The notes under the pieces are model-generated. The model was not told where the DNA came from. It was given only the letters and a program-made list of their open reading frames with translations, and made no database searches. Shown piece by piece: positions 21,001 to 29,900 of a DNA stretch of 64,000 bases. Both the position numbers and the translations under genes were made by a program. How positions within the stretch are numbered: the first letter of the stretch is position 1; the number at the start of each line of letters is the position of its first letter. Source of the DNA: Gavia stellata. Taxonomy: Eukaryota; Chordata; Aves; Gaviiformes; Gaviidae. The stretch spans positions 107,921,334 through 107,985,333 of the forward strand of contig NC_082595.1 of NCBI RefSeq assembly GCF_030936135.1, read 5' to 3'.

Positions 21001-23883
21001 CCTGCACTGCAGTTCTGAGAATATAAATTGGCCCCTGGATGAAACAACTAAATCTATGAGGTACAGGTGGGTTAACACCTCTGGGGATAGCGTGGGAAGC
21101 AGTTTGAACCCATCATTTTGTGAACATAGGGGAAGTCCTGGCTCAGCATATGTCCTAATACATCTATACAACCATAGCATTAACTTTCTGCCAGGTCCTC
21201 AGGCGAACTGAGTGCTCTTGTGTGCACATTGTAGACAGGGAAGTTTGAGAGGAAGAGGGCCTAAAAGTAAAACCACAGGTATTAGGAAATCCTGCTTTTA
21301 TTCCATTTCTTTATTATGAATGAGATCCACCAACTCTTAGGTCAGCATCTAAAAGTCCAACATTACATCTGCGGTGTTCGCTTAGTTTATGTCTCTACTG
21401 GTAAACTGAACAGCCTGGCCAAAAGGCCAATGGCATAGGTCGACTCACATCTGTACAGCTACGTGCTCTTCTCTCCCAAAACACTGTTCCCACCTGTACT
21501 GCTTGTTGAGAGTACTCTCTTATCTATGCTATGCCTAAAACCATACCCAGGAGGAGGTCAAGGTGCTGGTTTGCATGAGCCAAAACCATGGCAGAAGCTT
21601 GCTAGCAGTTCAATAGTGTGGACAGCTCAGGGACAGCGTGCAGATATAACATAGTCATACACTGCCTGTGCAGGAAGGCATGGGAGACAGCAGGCAACTT
21701 CTCCCACGTATTTTAGACACTGGTATTAGGGATGAAATAACTATAGGTGATCCCTAACTGGAGAGATTACATTTAAAGGCTTATATTGTAGTGCTAGCAC
21801 CTGGTGAGAAGAATGCTTTTCTCTGTGATGTGGATGAGGCTCCTGCCCTGTCTCTGATGTCTTTTTAAAATGGGGGTATTAAATTAAATTAAAAAAGAGG
21901 GCTGGGAGAGGGCTTTGGTAAGTGCGAGAACAGCCTATTTCAGGAGCTCCCCATGGTAATGTGTGTGGCACAGGCAATCTCCATCCAGAAGACTCGAGGT
22001 TCACTAAGAAATGCACCACAGTATTGTAAGGGGCCACTGAAGACTATTAAATTACTGGCATAAGCACGAGGATCTCATGCACCTTTCTTCATTTTCCTTG
22101 GTAAGGGGGACTCCAAGAAATTGCAGGTCAATTTAGTACCAGAGCCAGCAGGTATGATACTCAGACTGGAGAAGGTAATTTTCTCTGTTCTTGCGGGGCA
22201 AACAGACCTTAATCAGAGTCTGAAGGACCTATGTCCTAGACAGCATCCTTCTGGCTTACCAAATTACAGAAAGATGCCCCAAACACTATTGTTCTGTGGC
22301 TGTATCTGTTGTTGCCATGTTGTTCTGGGGTAGAGTCAGAGAAGAGGTAGGTGGACAGGTGTTTTGGGCAATAGCTATGTTAATAAAATAACAGTGCCAG
22401 AGTAGAATTGTCTGTGCTGTCCGATTATTAGTGTGGTCTCTAGCATAGTTTTTGCCTAGGCCAGCTATCACCTCCTGGGTGACGGTGGACCAAGGGTCAT
22501 TCCCAATATACCCTCTAGATAAGGCCACCTCACTTAGGAACTGGGATAGTTCAACATCACGGACGTGGCCAAGCTGTGTCTCAGAAAGCGAACGGGTTCT
22601 GGCATAGCCTGAGTTACTCCCTCTCGGGGATACTGTTGCATCTCAGTGGAGTTAACCCAAATGTGAGTAATTAGCCCCTGATGTTCATTAGCTGACTTGC
22701 ATCTGGAGCTGAATAATGCCATGCATTCACTGTTCTCTCAGCTGGACAATGCTTTGTGTGAGAATATACAACACAAGGCTACTAGGGAATGAAGTGACCC
22801 CAAGATCACATCCCCCTGTCACAGTCACTGAAAGGTTAGTTGGGATGAGACAAAAAGAGGGATACACTCAAAATTACATGGGTACTACATACAGGCAAGG
22901 AGTTCTGTACCGTTATGATCATCATTAAGAGGATTGCAATCAGGGTTACAAGTCGTTAAGAGATCAGAGCCAAGAAAACGAACAACAAACCTTCAATACT
23001 GCCAGCAAAACACGGGCTGTTTCTCTGCAGACTTATTTTTTTATTTATTTACAACAGTCTAATCTTTGCATGAGGAGGAGGAGGGTGGGAGAAGTCAGCA
23101 ACTACTTCTCAGGCCAAAAGCTTTCTCCCTGAGATTCATCAAGCATTTGCAGAGCAACAAATCAACAGAAATGTTTGCAGGCTGAACCATTACTGTCAAC
23201 AATCGAGCCACTGCTTTGAAAGATAGGAGGGGGTTATCCACCTTGTGACAAAAACTATTGCCCTTCTTGGGGTCTGGTTTCTGCAAAATTATTTTGTAAC
23301 GATGATGAATATGCTGCTCAATTTCCATGTTCTCATAAAACAACCTTTTGAAACCCGGGTGATAGTAATGAAATGTTCCATTAATTTTCATTATTTCATA
23401 CAGTAATCAGGAGAGAAGGTCCGGCAAGAAGCACTACCATCTATCTCTGCAACATGCTAGAATTGTTCAAAACAATTCATATTTCTCCAAGTTTTAACCT
23501 GCTATGCAAACACTAGAACTACTTTCAGGATTCTTCTCTCCCAGAACAGCTAATTTCTCAGCAGTTAGCTACTTTCAGAATTTTATATATGCTCAACCTG
23601 ACTTTGTCTTTGAAGCCTGCTGCTTTCACACCTCAGGAAAAGTTTGTTTGCCTCAAAGCATGCCTTTCTTTTCTAGCTATATCAGTAGGTCTCGTAAGTT
23701 ATTCAGAAATCTTGCTTAGGATTAGTTTAAAGAAATTCTAACTTCTATAAATCTTAGACAGCAACACTTACGTGGGTATAAAGTTTGAGAGGCATCACTG
23801 GTGTCATATTCCACAAATATTCCAAACAAAACAATGATGATCACTTCCAGAAGAAGAGCCAGGATCGAGAACTTGAACCTCAT
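2923..23883 (-). CDS. RHAG: Rh-associated glycoprotein RhAG, ammonia/ammonium (and CO2) channel, ten coding exons
   Basis: RhAG is a twelve-helix membrane channel of the Amt/Mep/Rh family that conducts ammonia, and probably CO2, across the erythrocyte membrane and anchors the Rh complex. The coding exons on the minus strand are 23883-23772, 17280-17097, 15848-15698, 15501-15354, 8335-8169, 7255-7118, 6302-6181, 5545-5460, 4825-4752 and 3000-2923. All introns are GT-AG, all phases match, and the sum is 1260 nt (419 codons plus stop; human about 409). Pore residues are present: D152 and H160 in [11 protein letters not shown], and H316 in [11 protein letters not shown] start at MRFKF because it matches the family start; an in-frame ATG eight codons upstream (23907) is less likely. 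Intron 4 carries an antisense ERV. Odd points are a short first extracellular loop without an N-glycosylation sequon and a longer C-tail than in human. Identification is firm; assignment to RHAG rather than RHBG or RHCG rests on close similarity and on the neighbouring CRISP gene. Confidence 0.97.
3001..4751. other. RHAG intron 9
   Basis: AT-rich intron without recognisable repeats or internal exons. The overlapping open frames near 4435-4987 are chance readings around exon 9. Confidence 0.7.
4752..4825 (-). CDS. RHAG: RHAG coding exon 9 (residues 370-394)
   Basis: 74 bp, the usual Rh exon 9 length. Encodes [20 protein letters not shown] and then VYWE at the membrane exit of helix twelve. 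Acceptor TTTTCCCTGCAG, donor GTAAGA at 4751, phase 0. Confidence 0.96.
5460..5545 (-). CDS. RHAG: RHAG coding exon 8 (residues 341-369)
   Basis: 86 bp. Encodes the helix with [20 protein letters not shown]. The acceptor is CCCTTTTCAG. The in-frame donor is GTCGGT, a weak match to consensus. A GTACGA lies four bases downstream but would shift the frame of exon 9. Confidence 0.92.
6181..6302 (-). CDS. RHAG: RHAG coding exon 7 (residues 301-340)
   Basis: 122 bp. Carries [13 protein letters not shown], including the second pore histidine (H316), then [13 protein letters not shown]. Acceptor TATTTCAG. The donor is GTGAGT at 6180; an earlier GTAGAT would break the phase into exon 8. Confidence 0.96.
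7118..7255 (-). CDS. RHAG: RHAG coding exon 6 (residues 255-300)
   Basis: 138 bp, the standard Rh exon 6 length. Encodes [18 protein letters not shown] and a Gly-rich helix with [16 protein letters not shown]. Acceptor CTTTGCAG, donor GTAAGT at 7117, phase 0. Confidence 0.97.
7256..8168. other. RHAG intron 5
   Basis: Unremarkable 913-bp intron. I recognise nothing in it beyond the splice signals of exons 5 and 6. Confidence 0.6.
8169..8335 (-). CDS. RHAG: RHAG coding exon 5 (residues 199-254)
   Basis: 167 bp. Encodes [16 protein letters not shown] and [11 protein letters not shown], both highly conserved Rh signatures, then [12 protein letters not shown]. Acceptor TTCATCCAG, donor GTAAGA at 8168, phase 0. 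Confidence 0.97.
8483..8632 (-). mobile_element. CR1 LINE 3' fragment (copy 1 of an adjoining pair)
   Basis: Tail TCACAGAATCACAGAATCAC, then AAGGTTGGAAAAGACCTGTA, ATCAAGTCCAACC and CTCCAGGGAGGGTGACTCCA. It stops abruptly where the 3' tail of the next CR1 begins, inside the phrase GTGACTCCACCAC. Lies in RHAG intron 4, same strand as RHAG. Confidence 0.93.
8631..8996 (-). mobile_element. CR1 LINE 3' fragment with A/C-rich insert (copy 2)
   Basis: Starts with three CACAGAAT units and the CR1 3' end. After GTCCAACCTG an A/C-rich stretch (about 8699-8775) replaces the usual sequence. It resumes at the CCATGTCCATCAAGC region and reads to about 8996 with the end of the CR1 ORF2 frame (minus strand, for example [17 protein letters not shown]). 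The same insert occurs in the copy at 39581. Confidence 0.93.
8997..9168. other. 5' flank of the ERV insertion in RHAG intron 4
   Basis: Unique-looking sequence between the CR1 pair and the ERV. It ends in ATTAGC (9163-9168), the left copy of the target-site duplication. Confidence 0.7.
9169..9929 (+). repeat. ERV 5' LTR
   Basis: Matches the 3' LTR along its length and ends in GTCACA. A GGGGATAAAACC segment (about 9514-9525) is the likely TATA region. It holds an uninterrupted tract of 18 C (about 9490-9507), where the 3' LTR has nine C, an A and four C. Its first bases (GTATGGGATCACCC) differ from the TGTCACTTAGGTCACCC start of the 3' LTR. Confidence 0.95.
9517..9523 (+). promoter_or_regulatory. 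candidate TATA box of the 5' LTR
   Basis: GATAAAA just after the C tract, in the LTR position expected for the core promoter. The 3' LTR has the same motif. Motif and position only. Confidence 0.4.
9935..9952 (+). promoter_or_regulatory. ERV primer-binding site, tRNA-Ser type
   Basis: TGGCGTAGTGGGCAGGAT, five bases after the LTR end. It is complementary to the 3' end of a vertebrate serine tRNA (ending CCTGCCGACTACG plus CCA) at 17 of 18 positions by my reading. The gag ATG follows three bases later, leaving almost no leader. Confidence 0.75.
9956..11491 (+). CDS. gag: ERV Gag, open 511-codon frame
   Basis: Structural polyprotein of the ERV, intact as a reading frame. Visible in order: a charged N-terminus; a Lys-rich stretch at about residues 39-49; a small Cys cluster ([12 protein letters not shown], about 51-62); a long charged heptad-like segment at about 88-152 likely to form a coiled coil; and a capsid-like region at about 215-400 containing [11 protein letters not shown] and [14 protein letters not shown] late-domain motif sits about twenty residues before the stop. 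I see no CCHC zinc knuckle, so nucleocapsid is missing or unlike the usual type. I recall gag-like predicted proteins of this kind in bird genomes, but cannot place the family. The ATG follows the primer site directly. Confidence 0.88.
   Translation: MEELLQKHGCKPAPEDREKAERLWKSKEKVVEWVEQCMKEKKKKTGKGKGILCTIFGVCLTCAQEEARKSERVKKVGTADPEETALTECRKKLWELQTEAEATKAALEAEQKMKEALRAHERQLEVENMFLKDELIAERERNRRLQEKLDLLLSNAPTPSLTQVRNLVMCVDPDIWDGDIWGDPDAEPEQAGNIEIQPLSKTEVQLNDRNNRRYSTTRIAPWSRPEFAQMQEKFSRKPGESATEYLWNVSLKGGDRILLSEEEAGGYWGPGVFLDRGPVGDQPLTLRVAHWAGGMDPRERGEPLAIKTAGLSGLAESVQKAACVQAMYDRGEQGIPLAAPVDPVHLKPLIRGLPESLKMHVQSLKEKIAQAIDGNTRNPHQRPQPILTWGELLQEIVIYSREMGWLEEGSGLQHRVRQAGFGRQNNPRLPRQTNSRFDPQRNKLWRKALALGIPRSMLRGQCTENIRIMVNLVEQPISKAAERTGGVKMQNPSAPANPFLDLRKDLIDLKN
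11518..11946 (+). pseudogene. pro: ERV protease remnant, catalytic Asp lost, rest of pol deleted
   Basis: Open for 143 codons in the -1 frame relative to gag. It contains [12 protein letters not shown], which aligns with the retroviral aspartic protease motif (Asp-Thr/Ser-Gly) but has Asn (AAC) in the catalytic position, so it should be inactive. The frame ends in TGA at 11944-11946, and no reverse transcriptase or integrase motif follows. Its level in gag-pro would need a frameshift or a gag stop bypass. Confidence 0.75.
11947..12262 (+). other. non-coding ERV interval between protease remnant and env
   Basis: No open frame of note. TCCATTTACTTGCAGGTGCG (around 12021-12040) could serve as the env splice acceptor, and a T-rich tract runs at about 12162-12190. 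This is where pol would lie. Confidence 0.5.
12263..13992 (+). pseudogene. env: ERV env, broken by two stops and a frameshift
   Basis: Envelope glycoprotein gene. The ATG at 12263 is followed by a hydrophobic signal-like segment, then a surface region with many Asn-X-Ser/Thr sites and cysteines. TGA at 12962-12964 and at 13220-13222 interrupt one frame; the frame changes near 13245-13260. The transmembrane subunit is open from there to TAG at 13990-13992. It carries a [13 protein letters not shown] stretch like the conserved ectodomain of many retroviral TM proteins, a Cys followed eleven residues later by Cys-Cys, a long membrane helix (about 13845-13930) and a short tail. A basic PTKRS site lies upstream of the TM part. 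No full-length product can be made from this copy. Confidence 0.85.
14045..14086 (+). repeat. short tandem duplication before the 3' LTR
   Basis: The phrase ATATCAGTGGTGGA occurs twice about 24 bp apart, immediately before the 3' LTR, where the polypurine tract should lie. Only GTGGTGGAA is purine-rich. Confidence 0.7.
14087..14847 (+). repeat. ERV 3' LTR
   Basis: Begins TGTCACTTAGG and ends GTCACA, an imperfect TG...CA inverted end. Nearly identical to the 5' LTR. Followed directly by ATTAGC (14848-14853), the right copy of the target duplication. Confidence 0.95.
14880..14932 (-). mobile_element. short CR1 3' end fragment
   Basis: TCACAGAATCACTAGGGTTGG, then AAAAGACCTGTAAGATCATC and AAGTCCAACC, ending after about 53 bp. 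A severely 5'-truncated copy close to the right flank of the ERV. Confidence 0.85.
14933..15353. other. remainder of RHAG intron 4
   Basis: AT-rich intron sequence next to exon 4. Nothing recognised. Confidence 0.6.
15354..15501 (-). CDS. RHAG: RHAG coding exon 4 (residues 150-198)
   Basis: 148 bp. Contains [18 protein letters not shown] with the pore Asp (D152) and the first twin-histidine (H160), then the cytoplasmic KHENEES segment found in RhAG. Acceptor CTATTACAG, donor GTAAGT at 15353. The following intron holds the ERV. Confidence 0.96.
15698..15848 (-). CDS. RHAG: RHAG coding exon 3 (residues 99-149)
   Basis: 151 bp, the usual Rh exon 3 length. Encodes MINADF, then [20 protein letters not shown], helices four and the start of five. 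Acceptor TTAACTTCAG, donor GTACAA at 15697, ending in phase 0. Confidence 0.96.
15849..17096. other. RHAG intron 2
   Basis: 1,248 bp with no repeat I recognise. Open frames at 16578-17017 have no splice context or family motif. Confidence 0.6.
17097..17280 (-). CDS. RHAG: RHAG coding exon 2 (residues 38-98)
   Basis: 184 bp, the same length class as exon 2 of other Rh genes. The protein runs [20 protein letters not shown], then the [11 protein letters not shown] helix region. The acceptor is CCCTTCAG ending at 17281. I chose the donor GTACAT at 17096 over GTAAGG five bases earlier, because only the former keeps phase with exon 3 (AG plus C, Ser, before MINADF). Confidence 0.95.
17281..22285. 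other. RHAG intron 1, main part
   Basis: AT-rich intron with T-rich runs near 17850-17960 and a T run at about 19221-19236. I see no exon, RNA gene or interspersed repeat with confidence. Confidence 0.5.
22286..22722 (-). other. unidentified protein-like minus-strand segment in RHAG intron 1
   Basis: Two overlapping minus-strand frames have protein-like composition. One runs open from about 22644 down to the stop at 22286 (118 codons) and includes [20 protein letters not shown] and then [16 protein letters not shown]. The other, ending at 22534, includes [17 protein letters not shown]. They could be a frameshifted relic of a mobile or viral gene. I do not recognise the family, and chance cannot be excluded. 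Confidence 0.25.
23095..23391 (-). other. unidentified open frame in RHAG intron 1
   Basis: 98 codons on the minus strand, with segments such as [20 protein letters not shown] and [20 protein letters not shown]. It lies close upstream of the segment at 22286-22722 on the same strand, which may indicate one decayed element. No family recognised. Confidence 0.2.
23772..23883 (-). CDS. RHAG: RHAG coding exon 1 (residues 1-37)
   Basis: Encodes the N-terminus and first membrane helix ([20 protein letters not shown]), then FVEY and a very short loop up to LYP. The donor is GTAAGT at 23771, phase 1. The split Leu codon joins exon 2 to give LYPLFQDVHV, which is the family sequence, so the short loop is not a mis-called boundary. 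Confidence 0.95.
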
Positions 23884-23935
23884 GTTGGTGTCAAGGGCTG
23901 AAGGCATTGCAGGAGAGCAGGAGGCTGTGAGAGCC

Positions 23936-23941
23936 TGATAA
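23936..23941. promoter_or_regulatory. candidate GATA site at RHAG 5' end
   Basis: TGATAA on the plus strand, about 53 bp upstream of the RHAG start codon, in the promoter or 5' UTR. RHAG is known as a GATA1-driven erythroid gene in mammals. A CACCC box lies at 24049-24053. Both are short motifs, and function is inferred only from position. Confidence 0.35.
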
Positions 23942-26900
23942 AGGACGCTTGCCTTCAGTGGAGCTGCCTAATTCAGTGGATCTGGGTGATATAGCAAAAA
24001 AAAAAAACAAACCATGAAAAAACAGAGAGACAGGCGAACACACCGTCACACCCACTGCAGGAGGGAAAAAATATGGGTCAATATAGCGATTTCTATTTCC
24101 CGGGCTATTTCTGTGCATGAAATGCTGGCTTAGATATTTTTTCAGTTTGTAATGCAAACCAGCTCATTTAGCCGCAGATACGTTTCTCACTGTCTTATAC
24201 GTATTTTAAAAAGGAAACAGCCTAGAAGAAAATCTCACATTGGCTGGTTTGCTGCACAGAGCAAGGAACACAGCAACACTCAATTGTGTTTCCTGTAGTC
24301 AATCATTTCTTCAAGTTGTAGCTTTCGATTTAAAAGGTAAATAGTTTTTCATCTTATATGAAACACGGTTAATCTCCTATCTCTTCACATAGGATCCTTC
24401 ACATAGGATCTTTTTTCAATTTTATTTATTTATTTTTCCATTTTCCTTAGCTCAGACAATGAAAATAAGTCAGAGACCAAATTTCTTAAATGATTTTAAA
24501 CAACTCAGTTTGTAAACTTTCTCATGAATAAAAGAGTAAAATAAATTTCACTTAGATTACTGTCGGATGATCACTTGTTCTTGAGATTCACATTGCTTGT
24601 CAAAATTTGTCTTGACTCTTACAAGTTTTGTGGATAAAATATTCTATTGATCTGATACTGAGTTACTTACTCTGTTCATCCAGTATTCAGAAGATAGGCC
24701 AAAATTGCATGGCAGGAGCCTTTATTTCATGAAAAATTGTATCTATTAAAAAAGGGATGATATTGCAGTAGTAGACGAATTGGTCATGAAGTAGTAGTGG
24801 TAGGATACAGCAAAGAAATGCTGTGTCAGTCCTCGAGTATAAAAATCGGCATAATCTATAGATGCTGCTGGGAGGTGATGCTACATTGGGCTGCTGTCCT
24901 GGTGAGACTACTGTTGGAAAATTGCTCATGTGCGATGAGATTTCAAGAGCTCAGGTTTTTTTAGGGTACATCTATACTGGTGTACCAAGCAGTGGCATGG
25001 CCTTTTCTCTAGTTCTGAGGCCAATTTACGTATTTGGCAAAATTTAGCCTGCCAAACAGGGTGGCTGACACCAGGCATCTTTTAATAATGGTGCCCTGTT
25101 CATGGTAACTCCCAATTAAGTCTGCTTGACACTGCTGTTGTAATCTTAGGGAAGATAAAAGCCCTGTCACTGTCCAGTTTTCTAGTATAAAGGTGCAATT
25201 AGACCATTGTCCAGACAGAGTTTAAAATGATCTCACCTTTTTCTCCTTGAAAATGGGTCTGTGGATTTGGAATGGAAACCAAATTATTTAGGAAGAAGAA
25301 CATACCAGTCTACCACAGAATCAAACTTGCAAGTGGCAAAGCTAAAATAAACATATACATATTTTTTCTTTGTAGCGACTGTATTTCATTTGAACAGCTC
25401 AAAAAGAGGAAGCAGAGCTTTGTTAAAAAGCTATTGCTCATCCCAGCTGTACCACAGGATAAGACAGACGGCAATGTTTGATTGTAAGGACTTGTGAGCC
25501 CCTTCATTTGCACAGGAAGTGATTAAAAAATAACAAAATCACGAGTAAAGTTCATTGTTTTTTACCCATAGCTCAGCCATGAATATCTTGCGTTATTCAT
25601 TACATAATGTTTTCTCTAGTGAATCCCACATGACATATGTGCAATCCTTATATTAAGTCCTTCCAGGGGTGCAGAAAAGGCTCCTTGTTGAAATCTTATT
25701 GGGGAAAGTGCCTTTTAACAAATGGTTCAATTTTAAAATGTGTCAAGTCAAGTTCATTCGAGCAGGACTTTCTCTGAGATTATTACTTTATATTTTAAAT
25801 TGCACGCAGGTACATAAACACACACACACAGACACTCAATCTATATTGAAGGAGTATTTGTGCATGTCTAAGTTGGCCATGTTATACTGCCTTTGTAGTT
25901 AATATGAAATTATGGGCATCTCAAGAAAATGCTTAGTCTCAACTCTCTTAAAAAGCTGTCTTAGGAAAAGATGCTGAATGTTTTAGAGATTCTCATTTCC
26001 CTTCACTGATTATAACGCAAGCTTTTGGTCAGTAGTTTAGATTTAAGCATACAAACTCTTGAAACTTGACTCAGGACCAGGCTTTTCACCAAAGAATTTC
26101 AAAGTTTTGCCAAATGGACTCTTGCTTGCTCTGCTGTAATTCACATGGCTTGGGCAGTGGATGAAGCAAGGATCTGTTACCTGAGAGTACAAACAAAAGC
26201 TGTGCTCCAGCACGTATGTGCCAGAAAGCTGATGTACCAGCGTAAGTGGAATACACAGTCCTTAAGAATTACATTTAGCAAACCTCACATTGTCTTCTTA
26301 GCAGGCTGCCCAATGCCTAGCTTTCCTCCTCCCCTCCTTTTCTTTTCCCCTCTTTCTTTGACCAGAAAGAGCAATTTAGCTATTTTCCCGGTGAGGTGAA
26401 CTGATGTCCAGCAGCCACAAATGAATGGTCCCATACATGTACAGGTGATTTACATGTGATTAGGGACTCTGAAGACATTGTATCCCAGCACTTATATACT
26501 CCAATATTTATCTTCCTAAGTAAATGCAACACTTCTCACCATTAAGGAGGCTTAATCTGCCAACATTTAACTTCGGATATTACTAACTTCAAGCAAAAAA
26601 GGACTGACAGCACTAGCTGCCAGGAGGAAGAAGATGCTTTACCCAGAGGGTGGAGTTGGGTTACTTTACTCACTGGATTTTTTAGGAAAACCTATTTTGG
26701 CCTGACTCACTGCCTCACTTTTTGCCTGCTGAGATGGGCTTTGCCCAGCATCATGTTTGGGTTTGGAGACCGCTTCAGGAAATGGCAGGTCTTTTAGCTA
26801 TTCTCCTCCATCCTCTCCAAGGGAAGAGGGGTAAACAGCCATACCCTGAGTCTGAGCAGCGGTGGCAGGGAGAACAGTTTCAGCTTTCCTCTCCAAAAGC

Positions 26901-29900
26901 TTGGATTGATCTTTGTGACTGGGACAAGATGCTGCTCTACCCCCAGCACTGAAAATGGCAGTTTTAAACTCCTTGTAGCTCATCCAAACCTGGTAAGAAA
27001 TTCATGGGACAAGGAAAAGGCACGTTTGCAGCATGCAGACTCCCCTCTCTGCCAGCTCCGCTGCGCGCTGGGCGGCTGTCTCAAAGAAAAAAGTGAAATT
27101 AAATCACGGGAAGTATTAGGCACTGACAGTGATCCATAAATGCTGTCCTCTGTATACACAGCTAAAAACAGAAACAACTTCATTTATCCAGAGGAAAAGA
27201 GAGTATTCTCACTCTTTTAGGTAATTTGTGTATGAATGAAGTTCCCTATTAAATGGAAAAACTTCTACAGATGGCTGTGGGCCCTTGATCATACCACCTG
27301 TGGAGTGTACAAAATGTTTATCCTGTTAAGTCATGAAAACAAGGTCTTGATCCTGCAGCCTTACATCACAGTGGAAACTTTGTGCATAGGAGAAAGTCAG
27401 TAGGTCCTGCATTTTGGCCTGATAGATTTCCCAGCTGAAGCAACTTCCATGTCAATGGCTATCTCTGTCATTCCCATCTTTTTTCCTGATTGTCTTGTTT
27501 CTCACACAAGCTTGCCAGGTGATGGGGAACAGCCACCTGCAACATCTCATTTCAAAGGCCAGCAGTCTTTGCATGTCAATCCAGCTGCTGCATAGGGCAA
27601 TCAAAAATACACACATTGTGAGCTGCTGGTCTTTAATGTCTAGAAAATTCCCTTGTGTCTCCCTATTAGCTTCAACCCAGTCATGATAGTTATAAATACA
27701 ATGGAAGAAGTGAGGGTCTTCTTTGATAAATACTGTTGCATACCTGGATCTATTAACTAAATATGGGTATTTGTCTTTTAAATAGCCATTGGGTTTTTCA
27801 TCCTGCCTTTCCACCTGATGGAAAAATATGGTGATGGTGAGGTATCACAGCTTTTATGGAGATAAATGTGAAAAGTTATGGCAGACTTTTAAGCTTCCAG
27901 ACAAATCAAAGTAAGAGATAAAGGGGTAGTTTGAGCAGTATCCTTACCTGAAGAGTGAGAAAGAAGCTGCATTTACTAGTCTTCTTACAGAATACCTTCA
28001 AACATCATTAGGAGTGGCATTCACCTGACCGGATATATGCTACACATTTCTGCATCTGGTCTAACCAGCAATGCTTCCCTTTTAAGTCAGAAGAGAGAAA
28101 TAGAAAATTCCAAGAGCAATTGATTTCATCTTAAAGGAAGATACCTAAAATAGGCTAAATAGGCTAGGTGAATGCAAGGACCTGGCACTCAGTGCCCTTT
28201 TGGTCATGTTTGGTGGCTGACACAGGCTCAAACCAGCTTCAGGATGCCTCCTAGAAGAGAACTGATGTGGTCTGCTGAAGAAGCTGGTGTTATTTAAAAC
28301 TCTGAGTTCAGCTCATTGAAGTCTGAGCTATGAGGATCCCTCAGCCAACGATGTGGATTTATGGAGCATGACTTGGGTGCATGTCAATCTTTAAGATGCT
28401 TCTTGGTGTATGCTCTTATTGTGGACATAGCTACAGAGACCAGAAAGGTAGGCTAAGGTGCAGCTTGCCTGAACACTGTGACAGAAATATTTCTTAGATC
28501 TCCTGAACTTTGAGCTGAATAATTTTTTTTGAGAACATTGACATTTACCCCATTTCTGTGGTGTCACGGTAGAAGAGTTTTTTCATTAAGCATTAACTTT
28601 AACGCTTTGAGTCAGCAGACACCTACCTCACCTCAAGCTGAAACCTCAGCCAAGTAAATGCAGTTTGTCCATGCAGTCCTTAAATAGCCTCCTTCACCTC
28701 GAAGAGGGAAATGACAGTAAGTGTGTTTTCTGACTCTTTGGAGAGCAACAGTAAGATTGTCTTGAATGAATCTGTATTACCTCCACCAGCCTCTTACCTG
28801 ATTTCTTAGAAACGTCAGGAAAATAAGGTTGCTAATGCACCACTAAAAATTTATTACAGGCAACACTAAGATGTCCATCAGAAGAGGGAGGAAACACAAT
28901 GGACAAATAGCAACCACAGCTTAATAGATAGATGATGGTTTAGTTTACTTCGTTATTACAGGGTCTTTTGCTGAAGTAACTGTTTTATTTTTCCATTTGA
29001 AATTATTTTCTTCTCTATGGAAGACCTTGCTTGATTACTTTACAATGCTTTTCCTCTTTCCAGTGCACAAAGAAGTGATAGAGGTTAAGACTAGAAGGAA
29101 TTACTCAGTCATTTTGTTCTCCCCTCTAAATAAAGTAGGCCAGAGAATTACATCCAGTTAAGCTGTGTTTGGCTAAAGTGCACCTTCTCGAAGAGCAGCA
29201 TGGTGGGCTTAAAGACTTCACTGTTTCATTTCCTGCTTTTACTGCATGAGCATTGCAAAGAAGGAATAAAATGCAGAAGGAGGAGCTTTTGGTTGAGGTG
29301 TATCCCAAAGTTGCAGGAAAGCTGTTTGCAAGAGATAATGGGGTTTGTTCTCCCTTACACAAGGGCTAGTTTGTACTGCTCTTGTGATGAAAAAGGAACT
29401 ACTGCAGGGAAAGTGGATGCTTTACATCCACCTTATAGTTCTATCTATTATCCTGAGAAAACAATAAGAAATAGTACAAATGAAATGAATGCTTTAAGTC
29501 TCAGATGCTACTTGCAACAGTTGTTAATGATAAATCATGTTTTTCTGTTGTCCTTTCTTGTGTTAATTTCAGTGTTTTTCTTGCTCCCCATCAGTCCTCT
29601 GTCCTTAGTCATATCTAGGCACTTGAGGTGGCTCTTACAGAGATGCTGTTTCTGACAGTCTGAAGTCCCTTACTTAAGTCTTGCTCTAAAGGCAAGCTGG
29701 TATTAAGCTTCTGAAAAAGCACTGGGAGATGACTTCAGACATGGCAACATATCATCTCAGTTGTCTTTCCTTACTGAGGACAGTCTCTAGGCTTCAAAAT
29801 CCAGTCTGGAGCTGGGAATACATCTTTATTCCCTTGTGTTCACTCTACTGTTTGCATCTTGCCAGAAGACCACTAAGAAACAGCACTTGTCAGGGAAATT

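Noticed and set aside
23884-23907. Alternative RHAG start eight codons upstream (MPSALDTN)
   Set aside because: The ATG is in frame, but Rh-associated proteins start at the MRF position; the upstream codons are not family-like.
29200-29655. Long plus-strand open frame (151 codons)
   Set aside because: No motif, no splice context, and a composition expected from translated AT-rich DNA.
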